Shown piece by piece: positions 25,295 through 34,787 of a stretch of 64,000 bases of DNA (within the stretch, counting starts at the first letter, position 1; every line of letters begins with the position of its first letter). A program made the position numbers and the translations under genes. This DNA is from Capnocytophaga haemolytica (GTDB lineage Bacteria; Bacteroidota; Bacteroidia; Flavobacteriales; Flavobacteriaceae). The stretch spans positions 62,001-126,000 of the forward strand of contig NZ_CP014227.1 in the NCBI RefSeq assembly GCF_001553545.1. Reading direction: 5' to 3'. The notes below the pieces were generated by a model. It searched no databases and had not been told where the DNA came from. It saw only the letters and a program-made list of their open reading frames with translations.

Positions 25295-25657
25295 CTAACC
25301 AAATCTTTTTCGATTTATTTTTACACTTACAGCCTCCACATCTCCTCCGATGGGCGGATTTATTTTTGAAATCTTTATTGTTATCTCCTTAATATCAGCG
25401 AGTTCCTTAAACGTACGCTCAATAATTCTACCAGCTACGTGTTCCAATAATTTTGAACGAATTGCCATCTCTTCTTTAACAATTTTGTTCAAATGTACAT
25501 AATCCACCGTATCTGACAGGGCGTCCGTCTGTGCCGCCTTATTCAAATCTAACTTTATTTTTACATCTACTCTGTAATCACTCCCTATCGCTCCTTCCTC
25601 TTCCAAGCACCCGTGATTAGCCCATACACGTATATTCTTTAGTAGTATTGCTCCCAT
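25295..25657 (-). CDS. folB: Dihydroneopterin aldolase
   Basis: FolB converts 7,8-dihydroneopterin to 6-hydroxymethyldihydropterin in folate synthesis. The product, 120 residues from ATG25657, has the family signature: ILLKNIRVWANHGCLEEEG near the N-terminus (Glu at the pterin site), TVDYVHLNKIV and the C-terminal ITIKISKINPPIGG with the catalytic Lys. A GTG at 25681 would extend it by eight codons into the porP gene; the ATG fits better and leaves an 8-bp gap. Confidence 0.9.
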   Translation of the reverse strand: MGAILLKNIRVWANHGCLEEEGAIGSDYRVDVKIKLDLNKAAQTDALSDTVDYVHLNKIVKEEMAIRSKLLEHVAGRIIERTFKELADIKEITIKISKINPPIGGDVEAVSVKINRKRFG

Positions 25658-25665
25658 TCTTACGC

Positions 25666-26619
25666 CTATCGCTGTGCACACTTACAGTTACTAACCCCTT
25701 GGAACAAGTCTAACCCAAGTGTTACTACGTGCGTCCCTGAGTTATACCCTATAATCTCATTCAGTGTTAACTGATAAGAGTAAGCAAAGTACACCATTCC
25801 TTTCTTTAAACCAGCTGCAGGTCCTATATTTAAAGGTTTAAATATTTGGTCATTGAGTGAACGATAGTTAACCCCTACCCAGTAATAATCCTCTAAATCC
25901 ATCCAACGAAACTTCAAGTTGAAGTCAGTCACCGAACGCCCATCACTCTCATAATATTGGTATAATACTGATGGCTCAATCTCAAAATTGCTATTCTTAT
26001 CTCTTTTATAACGATACCCCACATAAAGCAAGTAATTGCGCAAAGCCTTTGGTTCCAACTTATAAAATTTTTCTGTATCCTTATTTAAGATATTCATCGC
26101 TGTCAGGTTTGCAAACCATCTTTTATAACGGTAAAGCACCCCTACATCAAAGTTGTGATTCACTGTAAAACGATCGTTAGTAACCGCTTGGTCTGGAATC
26201 GCCCTGTTGAATTTATCAATATCTATTCTAAAGGTGTTCACCGCGTATGAAATACCAAAAGAAACAAAGTGGTTGTCATAACGGTCTAATGTAAGGTGGT
26301 GCGCAAAACTCGCCTTACCACCCATCTGATGAGTAAACCCATTCTTGTCATTATAGAGCATCAAGCCTGCTCCACTGCGTTCTCCTAAACGCATATCTCC
26401 AGCAAGTGACTGGTAATCAGGAGCACCCTTTACACCTACCCATTGAGTCACTCCCGATAAGCGGATCCTTACAAAGTCCCCAATACCTGCATACGTCGGA
26501 GTGATCAAAAACTCACTATCCGCCAGATATTGATTTTGCTGAGGTAAGTTCATCTCTTGAGAAAAACTTACTCCTCCTAATGCAAATACTGCCAGAATTA
26601 ACAATACTATTCTTTTCAT
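25666..26619 (-). CDS. PorP/SprF-family type IX secretion protein
   Basis: The 317-residue protein has a signal peptide (LLILAVFALGGVSFSQ) and the PorP/SprF pattern: QQNQYLADSEFLITPTYAG, LSGVTQWVGVKGAPDYQS, the series of amphipathic beta-strands and a C-terminal GLDLFQGVSNCKCAQR with paired cysteines. SprF-type proteins help the T9SS export specific large adhesins and usually follow the adhesin gene; here no adhesin gene is adjacent on the upstream side. folB follows 8 bp downstream. A perfect inverted repeat lies upstream. Confidence 0.9.
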   Translation of the reverse strand: MKRIVLLILAVFALGGVSFSQEMNLPQQNQYLADSEFLITPTYAGIGDFVRIRLSGVTQWVGVKGAPDYQSLAGDMRLGERSGAGLMLYNDKNGFTHQMGGKASFAHHLTLDRYDNHFVSFGISYAVNTFRIDIDKFNRAIPDQAVTNDRFTVNHNFDVGVLYRYKRWFANLTAMNILNKDTEKFYKLEPKALRNYLLYVGYRYKRDKNSNFEIEPSVLYQYYESDGRSVTDFNLKFRWMDLEDYYWVGVNYRSLNDQIFKPLNIGPAAGLKKGMVYFAYSYQLTLNEIIGYNSGTHVVTLGLDLFQGVSNCKCAQR

Positions 26620-27046
26620 TGTCGATAAAAATTAACTTAAACTACTTTCTTGCTATAAATATAAACTAAAAAAACATTGCACTCTCGTTGTATGTACAAC
26701 GCACAAAATTTTCCGCAAATATCTTTATAATTTTTCTATTATCCTACTCTTTTTTCAATCTTATGATCATTTTTAACATATTTAATTTTTATTTAACATT
26801 TTAAGAGCACCGTCAAATATTCTATAAAACTCCTCTCTTTTGTATATAATTTTCATTATAAAAAACTATAGTGTGAAATATATTCACTTTTCACGCGTAT
26901 TGTGTAATAAATCGCCAGCTGAGAAATAGACGCTTTACACACCTGTGTAAAAAATATTTTAACTTTTCACAAAAGCTATTTTGAGCCAAAAATGACCCTA
27001 TCCAAACTCATTTTGCATCACAATTCATTCAAAATTATCGTTGTTA
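26620..27046. other. 427-bp intergenic region
   Basis: Contains a 16-bp inverted repeat at 26686-26701 (CGTTGTATGTACAACG) 67 bp upstream of the porP start, and the end of the nhaC terminator. Otherwise AT-rich with no gene or second signal that I can support. Confidence 0.5.
26686..26701. promoter_or_regulatory. Perfect inverted repeat, possible operator
   Basis: CGTTGTA-TG-TACAACG: 7-bp perfect arms with a 2-bp centre. Its size suits a dimeric regulator. It could control porP/sprF and folB. Confidence 0.4.
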
Positions 27047-27059
27047 TTACAACGATTTT
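27031..27059 (-). terminator. nhaC terminator overlapping its stop codon
   Basis: ATCGTTGT (27037-27044) pairs with ACAACGAT (27049-27056); the minus strand then has a T-rich stretch. The hairpin loop includes the stop codon of the gene. Confidence 0.55.
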
Positions 27060-28330
27060 GAAGACTTTTTGATGTAAAATATAGTCGCTATCAACAAAAG
27101 ATGTAAGTATATCGAATACTTCACCAAATCGACATAATCCATCGTATGAGCAAAATGATATAAAGCCAAAACCTGCGCCCCATAAGGGATCAAGCCTTGC
27201 CCGTAACAAGAAAAAATATCCAACACCGAAGCCGCACTGCGCAAAGGCACCTTAAACTGCTCTGCCAACGTCTTGCTCACCTTCGAAACCACAAGTATTG
27301 CCACCGTATTATTAGCCACACACACATCCGCAACTGCCACCAACACCCCCATACCCAATAAGGCTGAAGCCCTGCTCTTAACACGCCTCGCTATCAAGTT
27401 CATCAAAAACTGTATCCCTCCAAAATACTCCACCAATAATGCCAATCCTCCTACAAAAAAGTATAAAAAGAATAGCTCCGACATATTCGTGAATCCCTCA
27501 TAAGTATACTTAGTAAAGTCCAGAAACCCAAACTTCCCATACAAAAGTCCCGTTATGCCTGCAAAAATAACCCCTAAAAACAGTGACACAAACACATTCA
27601 CCCCAAAAAGCGAGATAACCACCACCGCCAAGTATGGCAGTATCAACACCACGTTGAAATCCTTCTGCACTTCCTGCACACTATATTGCTGTGCTTCAGG
27701 GTCCCCTATGAAAAACAATATCACCACCGTCAGCAGTGCCATCGGCAAAGCAATCTTCGCATTAGCTTTCATCTTCTCATTCATCTGGCACCCCAGCGAC
27801 TGTGTGGCAGCAATCGTAGTATCCGAAATAAGCGAGAGATTATCCCCAAACATCGCCCCCGACAGCAAGCAAGCCCCAATAAGCGCCGTATTCGAATGGC
27901 TCTGCGCCGAGAGATCAAACACTATTGGCGCCAGCGTCATAATCGTACCTACCGACGTCCCCGTAGCAAACGACAAAAACGACGCAATCACAAATATCCC
28001 CACAGGAAAATACGCAGGCGAGATGTAATACATCCCCATATTCACAATACTGTCGATACTCCCCGAAGCCTTCGCCACCGAAGCAAAAGCACCTGCAAGC
28101 AAGGCAATAACACACATTTTCAGCACATTGCTATCACCCGCCCCCTTAAAGAATAGCTCTATCTTCTCTTCCAAAGGCGCCCTATACACCAGCAGCGCAA
28201 CTACCACCGCAAACAACGCTATAATAGGCGCTGGCAACGAGTAAAAATTATCAAAATAAAGCCCGCTAACCAGAAAAATAACCACAAACAGCAGCAGCGG
28301 AACAATCGAAATAATATTAGGCTTACGCAT
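27047..28330 (-). CDS. NhaC-type Na+/H+ antiporter family protein
   Basis: 427 residues from ATG28330 with about eleven membrane segments. Conserved parts are ASFLSFATGTSVGTIMTLAP (about 118), SGAMFGDNLSLISDTTIAA (about 160), VADVCVANNTVAILV (about 335) and FSCYGQGLIPYGAQ (about 375), which match the NhaC family. It exports Na+ or exchanges organic anions; the exact substrate pair is uncertain. A GTG at 28336 is a less likely start. Confidence 0.87.
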   Translation of the reverse strand: MRKPNIISIVPLLLFVVIFLVSGLYFDNFYSLPAPIIALFAVVVALLVYRAPLEEKIELFFKGAGDSNVLKMCVIALLAGAFASVAKASGSIDSIVNMGMYYISPAYFPVGIFVIASFLSFATGTSVGTIMTLAPIVFDLSAQSHSNTALIGACLLSGAMFGDNLSLISDTTIAATQSLGCQMNEKMKANAKIALPMALLTVVILFFIGDPEAQQYSVQEVQKDFNVVLILPYLAVVVISLFGVNVFVSLFLGVIFAGITGLLYGKFGFLDFTKYTYEGFTNMSELFFLYFFVGGLALLVEYFGGIQFLMNLIARRVKSRASALLGMGVLVAVADVCVANNTVAILVVSKVSKTLAEQFKVPLRSAASVLDIFSCYGQGLIPYGAQVLALYHFAHTMDYVDLVKYSIYLHLLLIATIFYIKKSSKSL

Positions 28331-28347
28331 ACACACAGTTTTAAAAA

Positions 28348-28384
28348 GAAAAAAGCCCCAACCCTTATGATGGGCTGAGGCTTT
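28348..28384 (-). terminator. Terminator after tRNA-Leu
   Basis: AAAGCCCCAACCC (28352-28364) pairs with GGGCTGAGGCTTT (28372-28384) with two mismatches; the minus strand ends in a T-run. It sits between the tRNA and the nhaC start. Confidence 0.75.
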
Positions 28385-28385
28385 G

Positions 28386-28467
28386 TGCGGGTGAAGGGAC
28401 TCGAACCCCCACGCCGTGAAGCACTAGATCCTAAGTCTAGCGTGTCTACCAATTTCACCACACCCGC
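28386..28467 (-). tRNA. tRNA-Leu (TAG)
   Basis: Minus-strand class II cloverleaf of 82 nt: acceptor GCGGGTG/CACCCGC, anticodon TAG in loop CTTAGGA, long variable arm, T loop GGTTCGAGTCC. CCA not encoded. Confidence 0.95.
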
Positions 28468-28677
28468 AAGTGATGAACTCCAAACGTTTTTTCGGGCGCA
28501 AAAGTAGCTATCTTTTTTATTCCCTGCAAGTATTTCGACAATTATTTTCAAAAATAATCATCAACACCCTATCATTCAAATGCTTATAGCGAGTAAAAAA
28601 CAAACAATAGCTACCCTGTCAGATCTTAAGCTCACTTAAAACCCAACACACCTCACTGCATTATCTCTGCAAAAACC

Positions 28678-29322
28678 CTAAAAACGCGGCAATTTCTCAG
28701 GCGTAATATGCGTAGTATCATACCCTGCAAAATGCTTCAAATAATTTTGCAACGTAGTGCCATTCTTATCGGCAGCCGCATAATTCCCTTTCCTCTTTAA
28801 GAACTTTTTCACTCTGCTCGCCCCTACTAAGTGCGCCGCAGCCAATATGCCCGACTCGGTAACCTCTATCCCATTGATACGCTTACCCGCATATTGGTTA
28901 ATCTCATTGCGTAAAAACCACTTATTACGCTGCAAACTCAGGGTAAACAACCGCTCCTGTTGCTCAGGCGATTTCAAAAACTCATCGGCATCTTTCACAC
29001 CATAAAATGCTAAAGCCGACTTACCAAATTGATATTTACCCATATAGCCATATCGGTTCACGATGGAGTAATCACCCCTTGACTCCCGATAAGCTAAGGC
29101 CTCCCTGAAGCCTATAAAACTCTTTCCCGTTGAAAGCATTTTAAAGCTAAACAACTCAGGGTCACTACTTATTTCTTTTGGCATAGTGGTAACCAAACGA
29201 GGTATGTCAACTACAAAACTCGGAGGAATTATTGAACGCTTCTCTTCCTCATTCTTCACGGTGAACCCAAAACATAGGGTCGCCAAAATAATCAACAAAT
29301 ACCTCTTCTGTACATTTTTCAT
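28678..29322 (-). CDS. Lytic transglycosylase-like secreted protein
   Basis: 214 residues with an N-terminal hydrophobic segment (LLIILATLCFGFTV). The lysozyme-like core has FREALAYRESRGDYSIVNRY, with Glu in the ALAYRESRGD motif as probable catalytic acid, followed by GYMGKYQFGKSAL, as in SLT-type enzymes. It would cleave peptidoglycan in the periplasm. TAATTTTG at 29403-29396 is a possible -7 element; I see no good -33 partner. Confidence 0.8.
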   Translation of the reverse strand: MKNVQKRYLLIILATLCFGFTVKNEEEKRSIIPPSFVVDIPRLVTTMPKEISSDPELFSFKMLSTGKSFIGFREALAYRESRGDYSIVNRYGYMGKYQFGKSALAFYGVKDADEFLKSPEQQERLFTLSLQRNKWFLRNEINQYAGKRINGIEVTESGILAAAHLVGASRVKKFLKRKGNYAAADKNGTTLQNYLKHFAGYDTTHITPEKLPRF

Positions 29323-29693
29323 ATATTTTGTTTTCTTTAAGACTTACACCTATGCTCCCATCAAAAAGCATACCAGCTTAAAATTAATTCGGCGGCAAAA
29401 TTACAGCTTTTCTCCAAATTGAGAAAATTCAAACCCTTATTTTGAACCATTCAAAGCTAAAACACTTTGAAATTCAATCCCTAAAAAACTAATCTACAAC
29501 ACACTAAAAGAAAACATTCCTAAGGTGGTATTCCTATTAAAAAAATACATCCTTCACTTTCTTTACCCTAAAATAATAAACACCAAAATCACACCTATTA
29601 TATAATGAACCCCCATCAAACCCCTCTCCTACCCCACCAACAACAAAAAAAGCTGTTCGACCTCTCGAACAGCTTTCTGTACTTTAACACTCC
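29323..29693. other. 371-bp intergenic region
   Basis: Holds a possible -7 element (29403-29396, minus) for the transglycosylase gene and the terminator at 29644-29676 for the META lipoprotein. I see no gene between. Confidence 0.5.
29644..29676 (-). terminator. Terminator of the META lipoprotein gene
   Basis: AAAGCTGTTCG (29649-29659) pairs perfectly with CGAACAGCTTT (29666-29676); on the minus strand T7 follows. Confidence 0.88.
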
Positions 29694-30719
29694 TTACTCC
29701 ACCTTCTGCAATGCCAAGAGCTCCTCGCCAGCAGCGTTGTACAGCATCATATCCGTACCGCTAATCTTATAGTGCGCTACCTCAGTGAGGGCTTGTTCAA
29801 AGGCATCTGCTACCTTCATCTTATCAGGACAAAGCATTTGCGTAACCGCTATGTCCTTGCCAAATGCCAACTCCTTGTCGCTCACTTTTTCAATAGAACC
29901 ACTGAAATTATTGCAGCTATCATTCCCTGAGATGCGTTTCTCATTGAGGTTCAGCTCCACACGCGGCTGACTATCCTTCTTATTGATTGCCTGCCCTTTG
30001 ATATGGCTTACAACCCACTTACCGTTCAATTGCTGATTGGGTTTGCCGTCATTCTTCACAAAAGCAAAAAGCTCCTTGCCAGCCTTGTCAAAGAAGCGCA
30101 ACTCCTCACCCTCTACCTTGTAGATCGCTGCGTGAGGCAAAGCCATAAGGTAGTCTGTTTCAATCGTTTCACCTGTACAAAGCATCTTAGTGCTCGCCAT
30201 AGCCTTGAAGGTAATCTGCTGAGTGCCAAGCTGGCTTACCCCACCAAAGTAATCATTACAACCTGCATTGCCATAGACGCGCATTTCCTTCAGGTCTACC
30301 TGAAAAGTAGGCTTTATCACCTTGTCCAGCACTGCGCTTCCCTTAAAAGTCTTGAGCTGCCACGAAGCTGCCAACGCTATGCGAGGGTCAGGCTGACTTT
30401 CTTTCACCTGCACCAATTTATAGGCAACAGCCGAGGCATCAGCAGCCTCTCCTTGGGCTTCCTTTGTAAGTGGCGCTACTTCCACCTTCTTGATCACGCC
30501 CTCCTCAAACTGAAAGCCTTCAATCCCTTGACGGAAAAGCGTCCATTGCGCCTTATCGAGCGCATCACCTTTGCTTACAAGCAAGCACTCGCCTTGTGCT
30601 TCTTCGCCGCAATTTACCTTGAAGCCTGCTACCCATAAGGTCTCCGTAGCCTGCTTTGTCCCGCACGACTGCAACAGCACCACTGCCATCACAGCCACTA
30701 ATGTTTTTAAATGTGTCAT
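29694..30719 (-). CDS. Lipoprotein with DUF4377 and two META (HslJ-like) domains
   Basis: 341 residues. Lipoprotein signal ends VLLQSCGTK (Cys19). Residues about 28-110 match DUF4377 style (LWVAGFKVNCGEEAQGECLLV). Two META domains follow (about 115-222 and 230-340), each with a GNxGCNxYFGG or GNDSCNNFSG motif and a ...TKMLC/TQMLC motif, so each has a Cys pair. META domains occur in heat-shock and stress proteins. Role is unknown; probably periplasmic or outer-membrane. An 11-bp-period array lies 89 bp upstream. Confidence 0.85.
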   Translation of the reverse strand: MTHLKTLVAVMAVVLLQSCGTKQATETLWVAGFKVNCGEEAQGECLLVSKGDALDKAQWTLFRQGIEGFQFEEGVIKKVEVAPLTKEAQGEAADASAVAYKLVQVKESQPDPRIALAASWQLKTFKGSAVLDKVIKPTFQVDLKEMRVYGNAGCNDYFGGVSQLGTQQITFKAMASTKMLCTGETIETDYLMALPHAAIYKVEGEELRFFDKAGKELFAFVKNDGKPNQQLNGKWVVSHIKGQAINKKDSQPRVELNLNEKRISGNDSCNNFSGSIEKVSDKELAFGKDIAVTQMLCPDKMKVADAFEQALTEVAHYKISGTDMMLYNAAGEELLALQKVE

Positions 30720-30807
30720 TTTATCTATTATTTTAAAATTTGCGCTAACCTGTGATTTCCCAAAATACTGCTTAAAGCCTCTTTTTCAGAAAATATTACT
30801 TACGAGG

Positions 30808-30873
30808 TCATCTCGAACACATCTCGAACACATCTCGAACACATTTCGAACACATTTCGAACACATCTCGCGA
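30808..30873. repeat. Six tandem 11-bp units upstream of the META lipoprotein gene
   Basis: tcatctcgaac, acatctcgaac (twice), acatttcgaac (twice), acatctcgcga, exact period 11. The array starts 89 bp upstream of the minus-strand gene. Two other 11-bp arrays with unrelated sequence lie at 37112 and 40325. Confidence 0.9.
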
Positions 30874-30961
30874 AAAATTCAAAAAATATATTTCTGCGTA
30901 AATACACTTACTTAGAAAATATTTACAAACACCCTATTTCTTAATCCTTTATCCCTAAGCC

Positions 30962-31861
30962 TTACAGATTAAAGTGCTTCGTTATGCCCAATTGCAGACT
31001 TGGCATATAGATATTCACCTGCTGCCCTTCTGCGGAATGAATCCCTTTATTGGTGAAAACCCCTTGTACGGCTGCAATCCACGTGCCACAATTGTACAAC
31101 ACAGAGATGCGCCCCACTGAGATAGGGTACACCTTGAGCTTCCCTCTCCGGAGTAGGACACTCTCGTTGCCAATATTAGCCCCTACGGTACTGCCGATGG
31201 TCATCGCCCAGCGCCTTCCCAACACCCAAGTGTACATATAGCCTGCCGAAAAGCCTGCCTGCCAATTCTCGAAAGGCTCACCTGCCACATCCGTACCCAA
31301 AGGCACCACGCGATGCCAAAACAAGCTGTTGCCAAAAAGAAAACTCCCCGCCGAACGCAATTGCAGTTCGCTCTGGTCAAAAGCTGTAGCTGCCGAGAGC
31401 CTATTGCCATTCCACACGTAGGTAATGTCCAGCCCTATCTGCTGCATTGTCAGCTCTGGATAGTTCAGATATTGCTGATCATCGGGCAGTTCTACATAAA
31501 AACCTTTGTACTTCTGATAGTAAGCATCAACAATCACGTGCCGCCAATAGTTATGCCACTGAAAGTCGTCTGAGCGCGTTCTAAAGCCATTCTCGGGGGT
31601 AGTCTGTGCCACATTAATCGCCCCACCGATGCTCATACTATGCTTCCCTCGCCAACCGACACTCGCCCCAAAACCCACAGGGATATTAGGCATATAGCTC
31701 TTCCCTTCGTGCGTGATAGTCAGGTATTGCGTTACCCCATAAAGCTGCCCCCACATTCGCTGCTTAAAAGTATATACGTACGTGCTATCGCGCTGCTGTG
31801 CGGCTATCTGCCCCATACATAACAGCAACAACAATGCCAAATATCTATAACAACCTCTCAT
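30962..31861 (-). CDS. DUF4421-like outer-membrane protein
   Basis: 299 residues with a signal peptide (ALLLLLCMGQIAAQ) followed by alternating beta-strands with aromatic residues, as in outer-membrane barrels: VGFGASVGWRGKHSMSIGGA, DAYYQKYKGFY, GLDITYVWNGNRLSAATAF, GYMYTWVLGRRWAMTIGSTVG. The layout matches DUF4421. Function unknown. It is followed downstream by the META lipoprotein, with 240 bp between. Confidence 0.75.
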   Translation of the reverse strand: MRGCYRYLALLLLLCMGQIAAQQRDSTYVYTFKQRMWGQLYGVTQYLTITHEGKSYMPNIPVGFGASVGWRGKHSMSIGGAINVAQTTPENGFRTRSDDFQWHNYWRHVIVDAYYQKYKGFYVELPDDQQYLNYPELTMQQIGLDITYVWNGNRLSAATAFDQSELQLRSAGSFLFGNSLFWHRVVPLGTDVAGEPFENWQAGFSAGYMYTWVLGRRWAMTIGSTVGANIGNESVLLRRGKLKVYPISVGRISVLYNCGTWIAAVQGVFTNKGIHSAEGQQVNIYMPSLQLGITKHFNL

Positions 31862-31868
31862 TATTCAT

Positions 31869-31910
31869 CTCACTGATCCCTGTTCTCTGACCTCTGATCC
31901 CTGCTCTCTA
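31869..31910. repeat. 7-bp-period repeat (6 units) between mutS and the DUF4421-like gene
   Basis: ctcactg, atccctg, ttctctg, acctctg, atccctg, ctctcta in phase. Complementary orientation of the nnnnCAG heptads seen elsewhere. Confidence 0.7.
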
Positions 31911-31915
31911 ACCTT

Positions 31916-34507
31916 TTACTTCTTCCCACTGACCACTCTCCTCAGCTCATTGAGCTTCATCAGTGCCTCAATAGGCGTGAGGGTGTTGATGTCTATGGCC
32001 AATAACTGTCCTTTGATTTCTTCCAGCAGTGGATCTTCAAGGTCGAAGAAGCTCAGCTGTGTCTCCCGCTGTGCCTCCTTGAGTTGCTCGGCAGTGGGCG
32101 ATACATTGTGGTTTTCTTCGAGCTTTGCCAGCATAGCGTTCGCCTTCTGTATCACGTATTGCGGCATTCCCGCCATCTTAGCCACGTGGATACCAAAGCT
32201 ATGCGCCGAACCCCCCGCCTGCAACTTACGGATAAAGAGCACCGTGTCCTTGGTCTCCTTCACCGCAACGTTATAGTTCTTAATGCGCTCAAAGGTCTCG
32301 CTCATCTCATTGAGTTCGTGGTAGTGGGTGGCAAACAGCGTCTTAGCACGGGCAGGATGTTCGTGTAGGTACTCAGCAATCGCCCAAGCGATGGAGATGC
32401 CATCATAAGTGCTCGTACCGCGCCCGATCTCGTCCAAAAGCACCAAACTGCGCTCGGAGATATTGTTGAGTATCAATGCCGACTCGTTCATCTCTACCAT
32501 AAAGGTCGATTCGCCGAGCGAAATATTATCGCTCGCTCCCACACGGGTAAATATCTTATCTACGATGCCCAAACGCGCTGCCTCAGCAGGCACAAAGCTG
32601 CCGATCTGTGCCAATAGCACTATGAGTGCCGTCTGCCTGAGTATTGCCGACTTCCCCGACATATTCGGTCCTGTGATCATCATCAGCTGCTGCACCTCCC
32701 TGTCTAAGTACACATCATTGGCGATATAAGGCACTCCCACAGGCAATTGCCGCTCGATCACAGGGTGTCGCCCTGCCTTAATATCTATAGCATAGCCCTC
32801 GTCCATTATGGGCTGCACATAGTGGTTCTCAAGTGCCAAGGTAGCAAAGGCGCAAAGGCAATCCAACTGCCCGATGAGGGTGGCATTGGTCTGTATCTGT
32901 GCGATATACTCCGCGATATGGCTCACCAATTCCGCATATATCTGTTGCTCAGCTTGGGCTATCTTCTCCTCAGCCCCCAATATCTTCGCCTCGTACTCCT
33001 TTAGCTCATTGGTAATATAACGCTCAGCATTCACTAAGGTCTGCTTGCGTATCCAATCCTCAGGCACTTTATCTTTATGGGTATTGCGCACTTCTATGTA
33101 ATAGCCGAAAACGTTGTTATTGTCTATCTTCAACGAGGGAATCCCCGTGCGCTCAGTCTCCCGTTGTAGCATTTCCTCCAAATAACTCTTGCCCGAATGC
33201 GATAAGCCCCGCAGCTCGTCCAATTCCGCTGAAAAGCCCACTGCAATGGCATTGCCTTTGAGGATATTCACAGGGGCGTCCTCATTGAGGGTAGATCCGA
33301 TACGTGTCCGTAGTGCTTCGCATTCGTGCAACCGATCGCCCAAGAGCCTAAGAGGCTCACTGTCGGCTTTCATACACAACTGCTTGATGGGGGGGATTAC
33401 TTCTAACGAGTTTTTTAGTAGTATCACCTCCCGCGGATTGATCTTCCCTGTTGCCACCTTCGAGATAAGCCGCTCCATATCGCTAATGCGTGTGATATAC
33501 TCCCGCAACTGCTGCAATGCATCGATATGATGAATGAAGTACGCCACCACTGCGTGCCGCTGCTGTATCTTGCTGAGCTTCTTTAAGGGCAATGCCAGCC
33601 AGCGCTTCAGTGTGCGACTGCCCATAGCGGAGATGGTCTTGTCGATTACGTCCAAGAGCGACACCGAGCCTTGCCCTGTGCCTGCATAAAGCTCTAAGTT
33701 GCGAATGGTGAACTTGTCGAGCCACACGTATTCCTCTTCGGCGATACGCTGTATTTTTGAGATATGTTGTAGCCTGTTGTGCTGTGTTTCCGATAGATAG
33801 TAGAGGATAGACCCCGCAGTGAGCAGTGCCTCGGGCAACTCGTCTACCCCAAAACCCTTCAGTGAAGTCGTCTGAAAGTGCTTGGTGAGGATCTGCTGAG
33901 CGTAATCCTCTTTGTACACCCAATCTTCTAAATAAAAACAGTGGAAATCATCACCAAAAGTCTCTGCAAAGCTGCGTTTCTGTTCTTTGGCGACTAAAAG
34001 TTCGCTGGGCTTAAAGTTCTGCAAGAGCTTATCGATGTAGTGCGTATCCCCTTCGGCTACTAAGAACTCCCCTGTGGAGATATCCAAGAAAGCCACCCCA
34101 TTGGTCGCTTTGCCCATCCACACCGAAGCCAAGAAGTTGTTGCTTTTGCTCTGCAAGATGTCGTCGCTGAGTGCCACCCCAGGGGTTACCAGCTCGGTAA
34201 CGCCCCGCTTTACGATCCCCTTCACGAGCTTAGGGTCTTCAAGCTGATCGCAGATAGCCACCCGAAAGCCCGCCTTCACTAACTTAGGCAAATACGTATT
34301 GATAGAGTGGTGAGGGAAGCCCGCCAGCTCACTGCGTTCACTCCCATTATTGCGATTCGTCAGCACGATGTCCAGCACCTTAGCCGCCTTAACCGCATCC
34401 TCACCAAAAGTCTCATAAAAATCCCCCACCCTAAAGAGCAGCAGCGCATCAGGGTATTTCGCTTTAATCTTGTTGTATTGCTTCATCAAGGGGGTTTCTT
34501 TTGCCAT
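31916..34507 (-). CDS. mutS: DNA mismatch repair protein MutS
   Basis: 863 residues, normal for MutS. N-terminal mismatch-binding motif FRVGDFYETFGEDA holds the Phe-x-Glu reader (about residue 24). C-terminal ABC ATPase has Walker A GPNMSGKSAILRQ, the LGESTFMVEMNE signature region, Walker B LVLLDEIGRGTSTYDG and the HYHEL motif. It recognises mispairs and recruits MutL. A strong promoter lies upstream. Confidence 0.97.
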   Translation of the reverse strand: MAKETPLMKQYNKIKAKYPDALLLFRVGDFYETFGEDAVKAAKVLDIVLTNRNNGSERSELAGFPHHSINTYLPKLVKAGFRVAICDQLEDPKLVKGIVKRGVTELVTPGVALSDDILQSKSNNFLASVWMGKATNGVAFLDISTGEFLVAEGDTHYIDKLLQNFKPSELLVAKEQKRSFAETFGDDFHCFYLEDWVYKEDYAQQILTKHFQTTSLKGFGVDELPEALLTAGSILYYLSETQHNRLQHISKIQRIAEEEYVWLDKFTIRNLELYAGTGQGSVSLLDVIDKTISAMGSRTLKRWLALPLKKLSKIQQRHAVVAYFIHHIDALQQLREYITRISDMERLISKVATGKINPREVILLKNSLEVIPPIKQLCMKADSEPLRLLGDRLHECEALRTRIGSTLNEDAPVNILKGNAIAVGFSAELDELRGLSHSGKSYLEEMLQRETERTGIPSLKIDNNNVFGYYIEVRNTHKDKVPEDWIRKQTLVNAERYITNELKEYEAKILGAEEKIAQAEQQIYAELVSHIAEYIAQIQTNATLIGQLDCLCAFATLALENHYVQPIMDEGYAIDIKAGRHPVIERQLPVGVPYIANDVYLDREVQQLMMITGPNMSGKSAILRQTALIVLLAQIGSFVPAEAARLGIVDKIFTRVGASDNISLGESTFMVEMNESALILNNISERSLVLLDEIGRGTSTYDGISIAWAIAEYLHEHPARAKTLFATHYHELNEMSETFERIKNYNVAVKETKDTVLFIRKLQAGGSAHSFGIHVAKMAGMPQYVIQKANAMLAKLEENHNVSPTAEQLKEAQRETQLSFFDLEDPLLEEIKGQLLAIDINTLTPIEALMKLNELRRVVSGKK

Positions 34508-34537
34508 AAGTATCTATTTTTACGCTTAATCTTGGGG

Positions 34538-34568
34538 CAAAGGTAAGTATTTTAATCTTAGCATACAA
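34538..34568 (-). promoter_or_regulatory. mutS promoter
   Basis: Minus strand: TTG (34568-34566), 20 bp, TACCTTTG (34545-34538). Confidence 0.75.
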
Positions 34569-34726
34569 ACATATCTACTAAATTTATCGCTACTTCCCAG
34601 TATTAGAAGCTCTTAGTCCATCTTTAATCACAGAAGGTTTAATTCCTTAACTACCACTTTCTCAACCCTATTACATTTCAAATATATTAAAAAAACTCAT
34701 TTTACAAAAAAAAAAGCCAATAATAT

Positions 34727-34756
34727 TTGCCACATTATTTATTCTTCGTAATTTTG
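34727..34756 (+). promoter_or_regulatory. Promoter of roadblock-like paralogue 2
   Basis: TTG at 34727-34729, 19 bp, TAATTTTG at 34749-34756. Confidence 0.75.
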
Positions 34757-34787
34757 CGAGCGTATTCATTAATTTAATTGTAAAGTT

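Noticed and set aside
30571..30915. Plus-strand frame running through the 11-bp repeats
   Set aside because: Its repeated HLEHISNTF-type sequence is just the translation of the tandem DNA repeat, and the rest is antisense to the META lipoprotein.
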